A stretch of DNA of 64,000 nt from Candidatus Limosilactobacillus faecipullorum. GTDB lineage: Bacteria > Bacillota > Bacilli > Lactobacillales > Lactobacillaceae. A program made the position numbers and the translations under genes. Location: the NCBI GenBank assembly GCA_019118465.1, contig DWYX01000039.1, positions 20,197 to 84,196 of the forward strand, in the 5' to 3' direction. Below, piece after piece: positions 28,347-37,431 of the stretch. Numbering within the stretch: the stretch's first letter is position 1; every line of letters starts with the position of its first letter. The notes below the pieces were generated by a model that saw only the letters and a program-made list of their open reading frames with translations, was not told the origin of the DNA and made no database searches.

Positions 28347-30662
28347 TTAACCAAAGAGCCGCGCCCAGAAACCCTTCTTTTTCTTCTTAGGTTGCTCATC
28401 AGTGACTGGCTTTTTATCCGTTTCGGGTTCTGGCGTTGGCTTCATAGGATGATCATCAATCCCAATCCACTTGTAGAAGGGAGCGGCCTTGATTTCAACA
28501 AACTTCCCAGTCTTACCGTTAATCCCGCCGACACATAGTTCAACTGGCAAAGCATTCCGATATTCATTTTCAGCATCAGCACTAAACCCGTTAAAGCTAT
28601 TCAACTTCGAAATATCAAAAATCAAACTGTTCTTTTCCGGCCGGAAACGGAAGTCTTCTTCCTTTGCTAAGTAGAGTTTTGCCCATTTACTCCGGGTGTT
28701 TTCGCCAAAGTCGTCACATAAACCATCTGCAAAGTAGTCTGGCACTGGCAAATCAGCGAGCTTGTAGTATTCGCGGAAAATTCGCCGGGTCATTGCTAAG
28801 AAGTCTAGTTGGCCAGTCTTTGCGTCAAACATCCGCCATGGCGTTCCGTCGTCCTCTAACAAATTGGCCATCCGTACCACAAAATCCTTAAAGAGGGTAT
28901 TGTCTAAACCTTGTCGTACCTCAAAAATATACTTAGCCGCAACTGGTTTCTTTTCGTTATCAATAACCTTATCCAGTTGTAGGTAGTAGGTTCGCCGTGC
29001 CGTTTCCCGTTGCATTGTAAAGCCCGTGTGGTAGTTGGTGGTCCCAATTAATGGGGCAACTGGTTTAGGGCTATTTACCAGTTGGTTCATCGTATCGACG
29101 ATTAACCGCCGACTATATTGCCGCTGTTGGAAGAAGTAAGGCTCGATTTCATCAATCAAAACTGGATAAGTACTCCCCTGTTTCATATAGCTTTCCAGGG
29201 CTTGAACGGTTTTGGCCTTCCGCTGGTTAGCGTCCATTGGGTAAATGGTCCCAAAGTCAATCATTGACTTATCAGTTCCCCAAGTTAACTGGTTAATGAC
29301 TCGCAATAAGGTCGACTTCCCGGAACCAGCACTGGCCCCTAAGATAAGGAAGTTCGGGATATCATTCCCGTCTTCAGGGTTGAGGCTGGCTTTTTCCCGA
29401 ATTTCCCAAAGAAATGGCGCGGTGAAGGCATAGAGAATCGCCTCGTAGAACCGCTTCCCATATTCCGGGGTGTAATCAACCACAAATTGGGTATAGCCAT
29501 TCATGACTGCTTCAATTTGCTTTAAACTCCGCTTAATTTGAGAAATCGTCGCCAATTGACCAAATGGTAATGGGTATGTTCCGGTGTCATTTGGAGTGTA
29601 CAACCCAGTTTGATTCCGGGTAATATTCCGTTCGAGTGGTCGATCGTAAAGAAAGGTTGTATATTTCTTTTCAACCGCCAAATCTTGGGGCGAAACAGTT
29701 GCTAGCAAATCGTCATGAATTTGTTTAGCGATTTGGTCCCGCTGTTTAATTTTTGGCCGGGCCGCTCGTGGGGAAACAGCTTGCTTTTGTAACTTGTAGA
29801 CGAGGTCATGTTGTTTAATTCGTCGCTCTGCTTCTTCACGATCCCTAGTCCGGTTTAAGGTGACATTTCGCATCCCCAAAGGAACATCGGCACGTAACTG
29901 TTGCCGGTCAAGCTGATGTTGGACATCATCGACGAGGAGGTCGGTCATTTCGGTCTCAACCAACTCATCGGTGACTTCATTCGTCAAAATAACAACGCTG
30001 TTCCCTTCTTCATCCGGGTTAGCCTTCTTCCGCGCTTGCAGTTGTTCTTGGGCTTTGGTCAGTAAATGATTTGAGAAGTAAGAAATTAAGGCTGGTCGTA
30101 AGTCGAGCTTAAAATGATTTAAAAGGTTTTCATAAAGCGGATCGTCGTCAAAGACATAGACATCTTCAAACCGATTGTAGTTGGGGTCAAAAGATGGTTC
30201 ATCTAAGTCGACTGACCCCAAAACAACCCGCGTTTCTTGGGTCTGCGGGTTTGAAAGTAAATAAAAGCGAGAATGGAGGGCTTGAGTTGGCGCAATTTCA
30301 ACTTTTAAAATTCCTGCAATCGCCATCATCTGTAACTGACTGGATAAACGGAGAAAGAGCTTGATTGCTTCTTTATTAGCCACCTTTAACATTGCGCTTG
30401 CCAAGGCATCCTTCGTCACCGTCTCCATTGAAGTGTAATGGTGAGTAGATGAAGGATTTCCCAAGGCAACTTCTAGTTGGACAAAATCACTAAGGTACCG
30501 ATTCAAGAAGGTCGCACTTAACTCCCCTGTTACCGCCGTCAATTGGGGGTACTTTTTGGCATCAAAAATTTCCGCAATTGTCATTGCCTCATTTTGATGA
30601 TTATGTACTACATGAATCCGCTTATTCATTGATCCATTGTCAATTTCGGTTGCCATTACCAT
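28347..30662 (-). CDS. PLD-domain plus P-loop ATPase protein, paralogue B
   Basis: A 771-residue protein of unrecognised function with the same layout as the protein at 13437-15638. The N-terminal PLD-like module has HSR at 130-132, where the usual HKD lysine is Arg, and GSVDLDE from 149. A linker with LTNEVTDELVE follows near 226. The ATPase module has GASAGSGKST at 442-451 and Walker B VLIDEIE at 501-507, then LIGTTNYHTGF as a sensor-like strand and RRTYYLQLD. The C-terminus is a Pro/Glu/Lys linker ending GFWARLFG. ATG 30662 and 30656 are both possible starts. The sequence shows one PLD half-site per chain, so dimerisation would be needed for catalysis, if active at all. Confidence 0.75.
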   Translation of the reverse strand: MVMATEIDNGSMNKRIHVVHNHQNEAMTIAEIFDAKKYPQLTAVTGELSATFLNRYLSDFVQLEVALGNPSSTHHYTSMETVTKDALASAMLKVANKEAIKLFLRLSSQLQMMAIAGILKVEIAPTQALHSRFYLLSNPQTQETRVVLGSVDLDEPSFDPNYNRFEDVYVFDDDPLYENLLNHFKLDLRPALISYFSNHLLTKAQEQLQARKKANPDEEGNSVVILTNEVTDELVETEMTDLLVDDVQHQLDRQQLRADVPLGMRNVTLNRTRDREEAERRIKQHDLVYKLQKQAVSPRAARPKIKQRDQIAKQIHDDLLATVSPQDLAVEKKYTTFLYDRPLERNITRNQTGLYTPNDTGTYPLPFGQLATISQIKRSLKQIEAVMNGYTQFVVDYTPEYGKRFYEAILYAFTAPFLWEIREKASLNPEDGNDIPNFLILGASAGSGKSTLLRVINQLTWGTDKSMIDFGTIYPMDANQRKAKTVQALESYMKQGSTYPVLIDEIEPYFFQQRQYSRRLIVDTMNQLVNSPKPVAPLIGTTNYHTGFTMQRETARRTYYLQLDKVIDNEKKPVAAKYIFEVRQGLDNTLFKDFVVRMANLLEDDGTPWRMFDAKTGQLDFLAMTRRIFREYYKLADLPVPDYFADGLCDDFGENTRSKWAKLYLAKEEDFRFRPEKNSLIFDISKLNSFNGFSADAENEYRNALPVELCVGGINGKTGKFVEIKAAPFYKWIGIDDHPMKPTPEPETDKKPVTDEQPKKKKKGFWARLFG

Positions 30663-30732
30663 GCTACTCCAATCATTTAAACTTTTTATACCAAATCTTT
30701 GGCTTTTACTTTTTATTTTAACAGTTCACAAT

Positions 30733-30930
30733 TCATTTTATCAATAGGGGGAAAAGTTGAATTCGATCATTTATCTGCCTTTTCTTGAGAGTCAGCCCAA
30801 TTTTCCCCATCCGAGTTCGGTGTTTTATGAAAAGCTGGTTTAAAAGTCCAAATACACTCCACTCCTTTTGGCTGGCGTTTAGTGCTCGGGCAATTTCTTT
30901 AATGGTGATTTTTGGTGGATGAACCGCAGA
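30733..30930 (-). pseudogene. Decayed helix-turn-helix-like fragment
   Basis: A stop-free stretch on the minus strand reads HPPKITIKEIARALNASQ and continues for about 55 residues. It has no start codon, and an adjacent frame contributes plausible upstream residues. ITIKEIARALNAS looks like a helix-turn-helix. The family is not recognised. It is likely debris. Confidence 0.35.
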
Positions 30931-30978
30931 GTATTCTTAGTACGCTTAATATTTGTAACTTGAAGCTTAAAAACAGTA

Positions 30979-31345
30979 ATGAAAAATGCGCAGCTACTCC
31001 ATTGCGATCCCCAAAATTATGAAGCTTGGGATGAGTTGATGTGGGCTAGCTCCCTTTCCCACATCAATCTAACTGATTGCAAGAGTGACGGAGGGAACTT
31101 TGCAACCCACATGCTTAAACATGAAGTCAGTGGCATGTTCGGCGTTACTCACAGAATAGGCTTAGTCGTAATCTGGCCAAGTTGGCTCGTTACGTTTATT
31201 TGAAATGATCTCCCTTGGTTTGTTTAATTTGCTAAAACGGTAATAGGCGTTGATCAAGAAGATGATGATGAAACAATTGCCCTTGTCAGAACTGAAAAAA
31301 TGGAAGCTTTCTACCGCTCAATCGGATGCCGATCAACTTTGATGA
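30979..31345 (+). pseudogene. Iron-containing alcohol dehydrogenase remnant
   Basis: Residues such as NYEAWDELMWASSLSHINL, then FATHMLKHEVSGMFGVTH and LVVIWPSW, match the C-terminal metal-binding part (His residues) of NADH-dependent butanol-dehydrogenase-type (group III) enzymes. After 31150 the family sequence continues only by changing frame several times (VIGVDQEDDDE, then MEAFYRSIG). The N-terminal Rossmann-like half is absent. It is clearly a degenerate fragment. Confidence 0.8.
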
Positions 31346-31362
31346 ATTAGTAATTACTATTT

Positions 31363-31400
31363 AAAAATCCCGCGAGGTCCTTCAACCCCACGGGATTTTT
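31363..31400 (-). terminator. Terminator of the nuclease gene
   Basis: AAAAATCCCG and CGGGATTTTT form a perfect stem just after the nuclease stop. Confidence 0.88.
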
Positions 31401-31402
31401 AT

Positions 31403-32293
31403 CTAATAGTTTTTCGTTACCGCTCCAGTTAAGTAGTTAATGCGGATATTTGACTGGACGTTTGGCACAAAGCAATTAAACTCCAAACTTCCGTCTTTAG
31501 ACTTCGCCTCAATGTGCGCCCCGGCAGGAACTTTGGCATTGCCATCGTAAATATCGGTTACCCGGTAACGGACTTGTTTCCCTTGATCTAAAGCCTTCCG
31601 CACTAGCCCTTCATAATAGTTTTGACCAGTTGAAGTTGAACTCCGGGCTTCATTAGCCCAAGCAGTCTGCGTTGCGATGTTCTTTGGATTCGATTCAGAA
31701 GCATCAAAGTAATTCAAGCCTCCAACCAAGGCATAACCCAATAAGTGTCCTCGATCATAGGCATGACTTGGACCGTTGGTTAAATGCATTGCTTGCAAAA
31801 AACCTGCTGGTCGCCACTCGGTTGCTCCGTTTCCAGTCGATTCACGACTTTGATATTGGCGAGTCGTTCGGTTTAACCATGCATCCCCGCGCCACGGTCG
31901 ACCGAGCGCATCAAGCTTATTAACCGCATATGGAGCACTACTGATTTTTGCATTCAAATTAGTTTGGTCATTATTAACGATATAAGCCCCGTGACCATTC
32001 CATTCGAGATTGCCACTTAACTGGCTTCGCACATTGGTTGTCAAAACCGATGCTGCTAAGCTTTGACTAGGTGGAGTTAAGGAACTATTGCTAGATCGAT
32101 AATAATGGTGCCAGTAACCTAAGAACTGATTAATAACCCCTTTTAATGAATCATTTTGACTAGTTGTTTGGGTAGTTTGAACGGCACTGCCATTTTGACT
32201 ACTACTTGCTGGCCGTTGAAAGGCACTTGCTACCACGAACAAAATTGCGGCAACTAAGAGCCAATGCCAGAATCTACGAAATTTTCGTTTCAT
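31403..32293 (-). CDS. DNA/RNA non-specific endonuclease, membrane-anchored
   Basis: A 296-residue protein. A basic N-terminus and hydrophobic segment ([16 protein letters not shown]) form a signal anchor, followed by a Ser/Gln/Thr-rich linker and the beta-beta-alpha-metal nuclease domain. The DRGH motif ([11 protein letters not shown]) carries the general-base His, and the metal Asn is in [11 protein letters not shown]. Relatives include streptococcal EndA, used in DNA uptake or nucleotide scavenging. No competence genes are nearby. It is monocistronic. Confidence 0.88.
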   Translation of the reverse strand: MKRKFRRFWHWLLVAAILFVVASAFQRPASSSQNGSAVQTTQTTSQNDSLKGVINQFLGYWHHYYRSSNSSLTPPSQSLAASVLTTNVRSQLSGNLEWNGHGAYIVNNDQTNLNAKISSAPYAVNKLDALGRPWRGDAWLNRTTRQYQSRESTGNGATEWRPAGFLQAMHLTNGPSHAYDRGHLLGYALVGGLNYFDASESNPKNIATQTAWANEARSSTSTGQNYYEGLVRKALDQGKQVRYRVTDIYDGNAKVPAGAHIEAKSKDGSLEFNCFVPNVQSNIRINYLTGAVTKNY

Positions 32294-32370
32294 GTTTCGA
32301 CTCCCTAAATCCGTTATTATTTATATTCTAACATGATTAGCGAGTCATTTGAACGTTTATTCGTAAGAAA

Positions 32371-33759
32371 TTAATCAGCCGATTGTTTTACTTCATCGCG
32401 GTGGCGGAGGTAGAACAAGGCAATAATGATTACTAAGAAGATTACCCCAACCGAAACAGAAACCCGCGTATCAGGATTAATGAACATGAAAAGGACAATT
32501 ATCACTAATGATGCTAGGGCAAAGTAATTGTAGTAAGGGAAAAACGGAACTTTGAAAGGATGGTCAAGAAGATCTTGCGGGTTCTTCTTCCGGTAATTTA
32601 ATTCCGCAAGCAAAATTACAAACCATGGGACTAGCCCTGGCAAGACACTTGAAGAATAAACGATCACGAAGAGGTTTGAAGAAGCTGAGTTAATTGAAGT
32701 TAAAACAAAGTTCACGACAAACCCAACAAAGATCCAGAAGGAAATCGTTAAGATCGCAACGTTTGGAACCACATGCTTGGAAAGCCGACCGAAGAAGGCC
32801 GGGACTTCTTTATCAACGGAAAGCTTAAAGAGCATCCGACTAGCAGAGTAAATCCCGGAGTTTGCCCCAGATAAGGCAGCCGTTAAAACAACAAAGTTAA
32901 TGATCCCAGCGGCCCCCGTGATTCCGACCTTCGTAAAGGTTTCAACGAATGGTGAACCAACCTCGTTCAATTGATTCCAAGGGTAAATGGAAACAATGAC
33001 GAAAATTGCTCCAATGTAGAAAATCAAGATCCGCCAGATAACGGACTTAACAGACTTAATAATCGCATGTCGTGGAGAAGCAGATTCACCAGCCGTAATC
33101 CCAAGTAACTCAACCCCTTGGTAGGAACCGGCAATCACAGCCATTGAGAAAACAAAGCCTTTCAAGCCACCGGGGAAGAATCCACCGTGCGTCCAGAGGT
33201 TACTAATTCCAACTGGATGCCAGTTGTTACCAAGACCTAACGTAATTACAAGGAGTCCGATGATGATCATAAAGATAATCGTGACCACCTTAATCATCGC
33301 AAACCAAAATTCAAGCCGGCCGTATGCTTTAGCAGAAGCTAGGTTTGCTAAGGTTAAAACCACGATCATTACGATCCCAGAGATCCAATCTGGCAGGTTT
33401 GGCCACCAATAGTTTAGATATTGACTCATAGCGATAATATCAGAAATCCCAACAATAATAAATTGGAAAACATTACTCCACTTAACGACATATCCAGCAG
33501 CTGGGTGAATATATTCCGCCCCGTAATCAGCGAAGGACCCAGTCCCAGGTTTTAAGTAAACCAATTCTCCAAGGGCCCGCATCACTCCATAAAGCACTAA
33601 GCCAACAAAGGTATAGGCTAGGAGGACTGATGGCCCAGCCCATTTAATCGTAGAAGTTGCCCCCATGAAAAGTCCTGACCCGATCGTTCCCCCGATCGCA
33701 ATCATTTCCATCTGACCCGGCGTCATCGATCGCTTTAACTGTAGCTCATTTTGTTCCAT
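32371..33759 (-). CDS. APC-family amino-acid permease, likely Thr/Ser
   Basis: A 462-residue, 12-helix permease of the AAT/APC group (AroP, GabP, YifK type). The family N-terminus RSMTPGQMEMIAIGGTIGSGLFMG is recognisable, with the conserved AGESASPRHAI loop near residue 230. The sequence family does not define the substrate. The upstream leader peptide rich in Thr and Ser codons suggests threonine and/or serine. GAGGG precedes the ATG. It is monocistronic downstream of an attenuator. Confidence 0.88.
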   Translation of the reverse strand: MEQNELQLKRSMTPGQMEMIAIGGTIGSGLFMGATSTIKWAGPSVLLAYTFVGLVLYGVMRALGELVYLKPGTGSFADYGAEYIHPAAGYVVKWSNVFQFIIVGISDIIAMSQYLNYWWPNLPDWISGIVMIVVLTLANLASAKAYGRLEFWFAMIKVVTIIFMIIIGLLVITLGLGNNWHPVGISNLWTHGGFFPGGLKGFVFSMAVIAGSYQGVELLGITAGESASPRHAIIKSVKSVIWRILIFYIGAIFVIVSIYPWNQLNEVGSPFVETFTKVGITGAAGIINFVVLTAALSGANSGIYSASRMLFKLSVDKEVPAFFGRLSKHVVPNVAILTISFWIFVGFVVNFVLTSINSASSNLFVIVYSSSVLPGLVPWFVILLAELNYRKKNPQDLLDHPFKVPFFPYYNYFALASLVIIVLFMFINPDTRVSVSVGVIFLVIIIALFYLRHRDEVKQSAD

Positions 33760-33789
33760 GTTAATCCCTCATTTCCATTTACCATAGAT

Positions 33790-33884
33790 ACAAAAAACCA
33801 GACCTTTCAAGCCATTCAATGAAATGGTTGAAAGATCTGGCGTGGTTTAACTATTAACTTAATCCACCGCAAAACCCCTCAACC
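33790..33884 (-). promoter_or_regulatory. Transcription attenuator with alternative hairpins
   Basis: On the minus strand a strong terminator begins CCAGATCTTTCAACC (33840 downward) and ends GGTCTGG followed by T6: an 18-19 bp stem with one bulge. Upstream, GGTTGAGG (33877-33884), which contains the leader stop codon, can pair either with CCTCAACC inside the leader's Thr/Ser codons (33899-33906) or, over nine pairs with two wobbles, with CTTTCAACC in the terminator's 5' arm (33826-33834). These are the segments 1:2, 2:3 and 3:4 of classical amino-acid attenuation. Confidence 0.8.
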
Positions 33885-33950
33885 GCAAACTGTTGTTGTG
33901 GTTGAGGTGGAGGTAGTTTGTGAGTTGAGACTTAAACTTAGCAATAACAT
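33879..33950 (-). CDS. Leader peptide, Thr/Ser-rich, 23 aa
   Basis: Starts at an ATG with an excellent AGAGGAGGAAG ribosome site (33957-33967) six bases upstream. Reads MLLLSLSLNS, then QTTSTSTTTTVCG and TGA. Seven Thr and five Ser codons are present, with ACC TCA ACC ACA ACA ACA just before the stop region. The peptide has no expected function of its own; its translation would sense charged tRNAThr (and tRNASer) and set the hairpin choice described for the attenuator. It is about 120 bp upstream of the permease start. Confidence 0.8.
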   Translation of the reverse strand: MLLLSLSLNSQTTSTSTTTTVCG

Positions 33951-33984
33951 TGTAACTTCCTCCTCTTACGATTTTTCGCCTTTA

Positions 33985-34013
33985 ATAGTAGCACTATCCA
34001 TTGATAATTGCAA
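33985..34013 (-). promoter_or_regulatory. Promoter of the attenuated permease
   Basis: On the minus strand TTGCAA (34008-34013), a 17-base spacer, then TACTAT (33985-33990), about 20 bases before the leader ribosome site. Each hexamer matches consensus at four of six positions. Confidence 0.5.
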
Positions 34014-34258
34014 GAAAATGATTAGATTTTCCTAATTTAATTTTCAGAAGCCGTCTTTTTACCCGTCTTATTTGGTTTTAATTGATTAGTTAAAGATTAT
34101 CCAATAAGTAGCAGCGCTACGATTCTCGGCAACATTCTGCTCAAGCTAGCTTCTCCTACGGAATCGTACTCTAGATGAATATTCAGCTTTGAATTTTGCT
34201 CTGTCATCAGCGTCTATTAGTGCTTATCACCACAGAATTTCCGACGAAGCCTTTTACC
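34014..34258. other. Intergenic stretch between permease promoter and dxs end
   Basis: About 245 bp with no convincing reading frame and no clear terminator for the dxs gene. I see nothing assignable in it. Confidence 0.5.
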
Positions 34259-36028
34259 CTACATACTATGCAATACCCGCTCGATATCGTCAACGATCTG
34301 TTCTGGAGTGAGATGGTACCATTCGGCCAGGACTTCAGTTGGGACATTATCAGCAAATTCCCGGGGAGCCCCGAAGTTGAGCGTCTTAATGTTAGTGGCG
34401 CCGAAGTAGCGGGCGATCATTTCACCAAAGCCGCCACTTAAGTTACCGTCTTCAAGGGTGACTACAAGGTCATGTCGTTCTTGTAGGTAGTGAAGATCTT
34501 CTCGATCAATGTTGGTAAGCGACTTGGGGTTAATCAAACTAGCATCAATATTGAGCTTCCGCTTTAATTGGGCAACGACTTCTTCACCAAGGGCCCAGAA
34601 GTCGCCAACGGCCATAATGGCAACTTCACTCCCTTGGTGAGCGATTTCGTAATCAATATTACCATAGTTGTCCTGGGTTGCCGGCCGATGTAAGAGCGCC
34701 TTTTCCGGTTGCCGAATCACAACTGGAACTTCCGTTTGACTAATTGCCCATCGTAGCATCGAAATCATTTCTTCGACACTAGTTGGAGCTAAATACTCAA
34801 CGTTTGGTAAACTGCTAATGTAAGAAATGTCAAAATCACCCTGATGAGTTGCTGACCCACTACTAATGGTTCCATTCCGTACGATCATCACAACCGGGAC
34901 CGAGTTTAAGGCCATATCATGAACCAACTGGTCATAAGCTCGTTGCAAAAAAGTACTGCTTTCAAAAACAACTGGCCGAATACCAGCCTGGGCCATTGCG
35001 ACCGCTGAGGTAACAGAAGTTTGTTCAGCGATTCCAACATCAAAGTAATGATCTGGAAATTCTTTTTCAAACCGTTGGAGATCAAAGACTCCTGGAATGG
35101 CTGCCGTAATTGCCGCAATTGGCGTTCCTAACTTAACTTGGCGAATTAGTTCATCAATAACCGCTTCAGAATAGGTTTCGGTTGGTTTTGTTCGCTTATC
35201 TGCACCCGTCTTAAGGTCAAATGGATCTCGCCAGTGGTAACGTTCTGGTTCCGCTTCTGCTGGCGCGTAACCGGCCCCCTTTTTAGTGACTACATGCAAG
35301 ACAATCGGATGGTCAATATCCTTAACTTCCCTAAAAGTTTTAATCATAGTTGCTAAATCATTACCATCAGCAACATACCGATAATCAAGCCCCATAAACT
35401 TAAAAATATTATTCTCACTTTGCCCATTCGTTGCCCGTAATTCGGCTAAGCCTTGATAAAGGCCACCTTGATTAGGGGCAATCGAGTTTTGATTATCATT
35501 CACCACGATAATGAGGTTGGAATGAAGCTTAGCCGCATTATTAAGACCTTCAAAGGCGAGACCGCCACTCAAGGACCCATCCCCAATTACAGCTACCAAG
35601 TTTTCGTGTTTTTTTAACATATCCCGGGCTTGAGCCATCCCGACTGCTAAGGCCACTGAAGTTGAAGTGTGACCGATTTCGAAGAAGTCATGGTCACTTT
35701 CTTCTGGATTGGTATAACCCGAAACGTCTTCATAGTGGTCAGGATCTAAGAAACCTAATTTCCGGCCCGTTAACATCTTGTGCGGGTATGAGAGATGAGA
35801 TACATCCCAAATCACTTTATCATGGGGTGAACCAAAGACATAATGAAAAGCTAATGTAACTTCCATAATCCCTAAGTTAGGACCAACGTGTCCCCCAATG
35901 GCACTGTCCCTTTCCAAAACCAATTGGCGCATTTCAGTCGCTAATTTCTTTAGTTGATCAAGACTTAACCCTTTTAAGTCCGCTGGTTCATTAATCTCGT
36001 TTAATAAATAATCTGGGTGCAGATTCAT
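34259..36028 (-). CDS. dxs: 1-deoxy-D-xylulose-5-phosphate synthase family
   Basis: A 589-residue thiamin-diphosphate enzyme joining pyruvate and glyceraldehyde 3-phosphate. The N-terminal domain has GGHVGPNLGIMEVTLA and the ThDP/Mg motif GDGSLSGGLAFEGLNNAA near residue 147. A transketolase-like pyrimidine domain (FDVGIAEQ, FLQRAYDQLVHD) and a C-terminal domain (TLEDGNLSGGFGEM) follow. It is slightly shorter than typical Dxs (about 620). No other MEP-pathway gene is in the window, while a thiolase suggests mevalonate use. DXP may therefore serve thiamin or pyridoxal, or the enzyme may make another product. Confidence 0.88.
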   Translation of the reverse strand: MNLHPDYLLNEINEPADLKGLSLDQLKKLATEMRQLVLERDSAIGGHVGPNLGIMEVTLAFHYVFGSPHDKVIWDVSHLSYPHKMLTGRKLGFLDPDHYEDVSGYTNPEESDHDFFEIGHTSTSVALAVGMAQARDMLKKHENLVAVIGDGSLSGGLAFEGLNNAAKLHSNLIIVVNDNQNSIAPNQGGLYQGLAELRATNGQSENNIFKFMGLDYRYVADGNDLATMIKTFREVKDIDHPIVLHVVTKKGAGYAPAEAEPERYHWRDPFDLKTGADKRTKPTETYSEAVIDELIRQVKLGTPIAAITAAIPGVFDLQRFEKEFPDHYFDVGIAEQTSVTSAVAMAQAGIRPVVFESSTFLQRAYDQLVHDMALNSVPVVMIVRNGTISSGSATHQGDFDISYISSLPNVEYLAPTSVEEMISMLRWAISQTEVPVVIRQPEKALLHRPATQDNYGNIDYEIAHQGSEVAIMAVGDFWALGEEVVAQLKRKLNIDASLINPKSLTNIDREDLHYLQERHDLVVTLEDGNLSGGFGEMIARYFGATNIKTLNFGAPREFADNVPTEVLAEWYHLTPEQIVDDIERVLHSM

Positions 36029-36174
36029 TTTTCCTACTCCTTTAACTTCCGCGCTAAACGGTTTACCCCAAGTGAAATCAACTATATTTTATTTTACAAC
36101 AACTCGGAATTAAAGCGAAACCTTTTTCCAATGTGATAAACTGGTTCTAGAATTAAACGAAAGAGGCGTTAAGA

Positions 36175-37431
36175 TTGCCAATTAAGAATGCCGCTACGGA
36201 GAAGCTTGCCCCTGAGCTTCCTCTTACCGCGGAACAATCCCAATTAGTACAACAGATTAATGATTTTGCTCAAAAGCATTTTAGTGATAAGCAAGCCAGT
36301 GTTTTTGTGGTCGAAGGTGAAGCCGGAACTGGTAAAAGTGTTGTCCTAACCCACCTTTTTAATCAGTGGCAAATCGCTGCTCGGACCGAACCGAAAAGTC
36401 TGTTCTATCACAGTAACAATCGTTTTCTCGTAAACCATCCCGAAGTTCTGAAGGTTTATCGGCAATTAGCTGGAGAACAGCCGCATCTTTTAAAAAAAGA
36501 TTTTCAACGGCCAACGACGATGATCAACCAGCTGGAGAAGCAAGATGACCATCTCGACCTTGTAGTAATTGATGAAGCCCACCTCCTCCTTTCCAAACCC
36601 GACCATTACAATAATTTTTATCACGAAAACCAATTACTTGAAATTCTAAAACGGAGTCGGGTCGTAGTTATTGTTGTTGATTTTCGACAAGTACTCCGAA
36701 TGAAGAGTCTTTGGACAAGGGAGCGGCTTGAAAAACTCCTTGCCCCTTACACAACTAAATTCGTTAAACTCCGCCACCAATTTCGAATGCAAGCTCCCGA
36801 TGAATTAGTATCCTGGTTGGATGATTTTTCAGATGGGATAATTAATCCCCTTCCCCAAAATGCACGTCAAGGATATGATTTTCGAATTTTCGCTGATGCA
36901 GAAGCAATGCGGCAGCAAATCATTCAACGAAATCAACAAGTGGGTCTTGCCCGGGTTCTTTCAACTTCAGGTTACCCGTCTATTCTTGACGGCGGTAAAC
37001 ATTACATTCGAGAAGGTAAATTCAAAATGCCTTGGGATCAATATAATTTCACCCAAACTCCCTGGGCTGAAATTCCCGAAACAATTGATGAGGTTGGCTC
37101 AATTTATACCTGTCAAGGTTTCGATCTCAATTATGCAGGAATTATCATTGGTCCTATTTTCTACTTGGACCCAAAAACAAACCGGCTAGAGGTTGATTTA
37201 TCTAAGTACACCGATACCGAAGCTTTTAAACGGCGAAAGGACCTTACCGATCTGGTCGAAATTGAACAGCTTAAGCATTTAATGATCCGTAATGCCCTAA
37301 ATGTTATCTTAAAGCGCGGGGTCCTGGGCACATATATCTATGCCCATGATCCAAAACTACGCCAAAAGTTAATCAACCTCTTTCACGAAATTAATCCGGA
37401 GGTATCCAGAAATGAAGAAAAACGACCATAA
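36175..37431 (+). CDS. DUF2075-type P-loop ATPase/helicase-like protein
   Basis: A 418-residue nucleotide-binding protein of the DUF2075 (Schlafen group 3-like) family. Walker A GEAGTGKS is at 48-55 and Walker B LVVIDEAH at 129-136. Helicase-like downstream motifs follow: VDFRQVLRM, KLRHQFRM (arginine-rich) and VGSIYTCQGFDLNYAG. It starts at TTG 36175 with AGAGGCG upstream. The 3' end overlaps the next gene by 20 bp, so they are translationally coupled. It probably acts on nucleic acid; no nuclease domain is present. Confidence 0.8.
   Translation: MPIKNAATEKLAPELPLTAEQSQLVQQINDFAQKHFSDKQASVFVVEGEAGTGKSVVLTHLFNQWQIAARTEPKSLFYHSNNRFLVNHPEVLKVYRQLAGEQPHLLKKDFQRPTTMINQLEKQDDHLDLVVIDEAHLLLSKPDHYNNFYHENQLLEILKRSRVVVIVVDFRQVLRMKSLWTRERLEKLLAPYTTKFVKLRHQFRMQAPDELVSWLDDFSDGIINPLPQNARQGYDFRIFADAEAMRQQIIQRNQQVGLARVLSTSGYPSILDGGKHYIREGKFKMPWDQYNFTQTPWAEIPETIDEVGSIYTCQGFDLNYAGIIIGPIFYLDPKTNRLEVDLSKYTDTEAFKRRKDLTDLVEIEQLKHLMIRNALNVILKRGVLGTYIYAHDPKLRQKLINLFHEINPEVSRNEEKRP

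Noticed and set aside
33760..34013. T-box riboswitch ahead of the permease
   Set aside because: I looked for the T-box TGGNACCGCG-type bulge and Stem I features and found none; the leader-peptide model fits the visible elements better.
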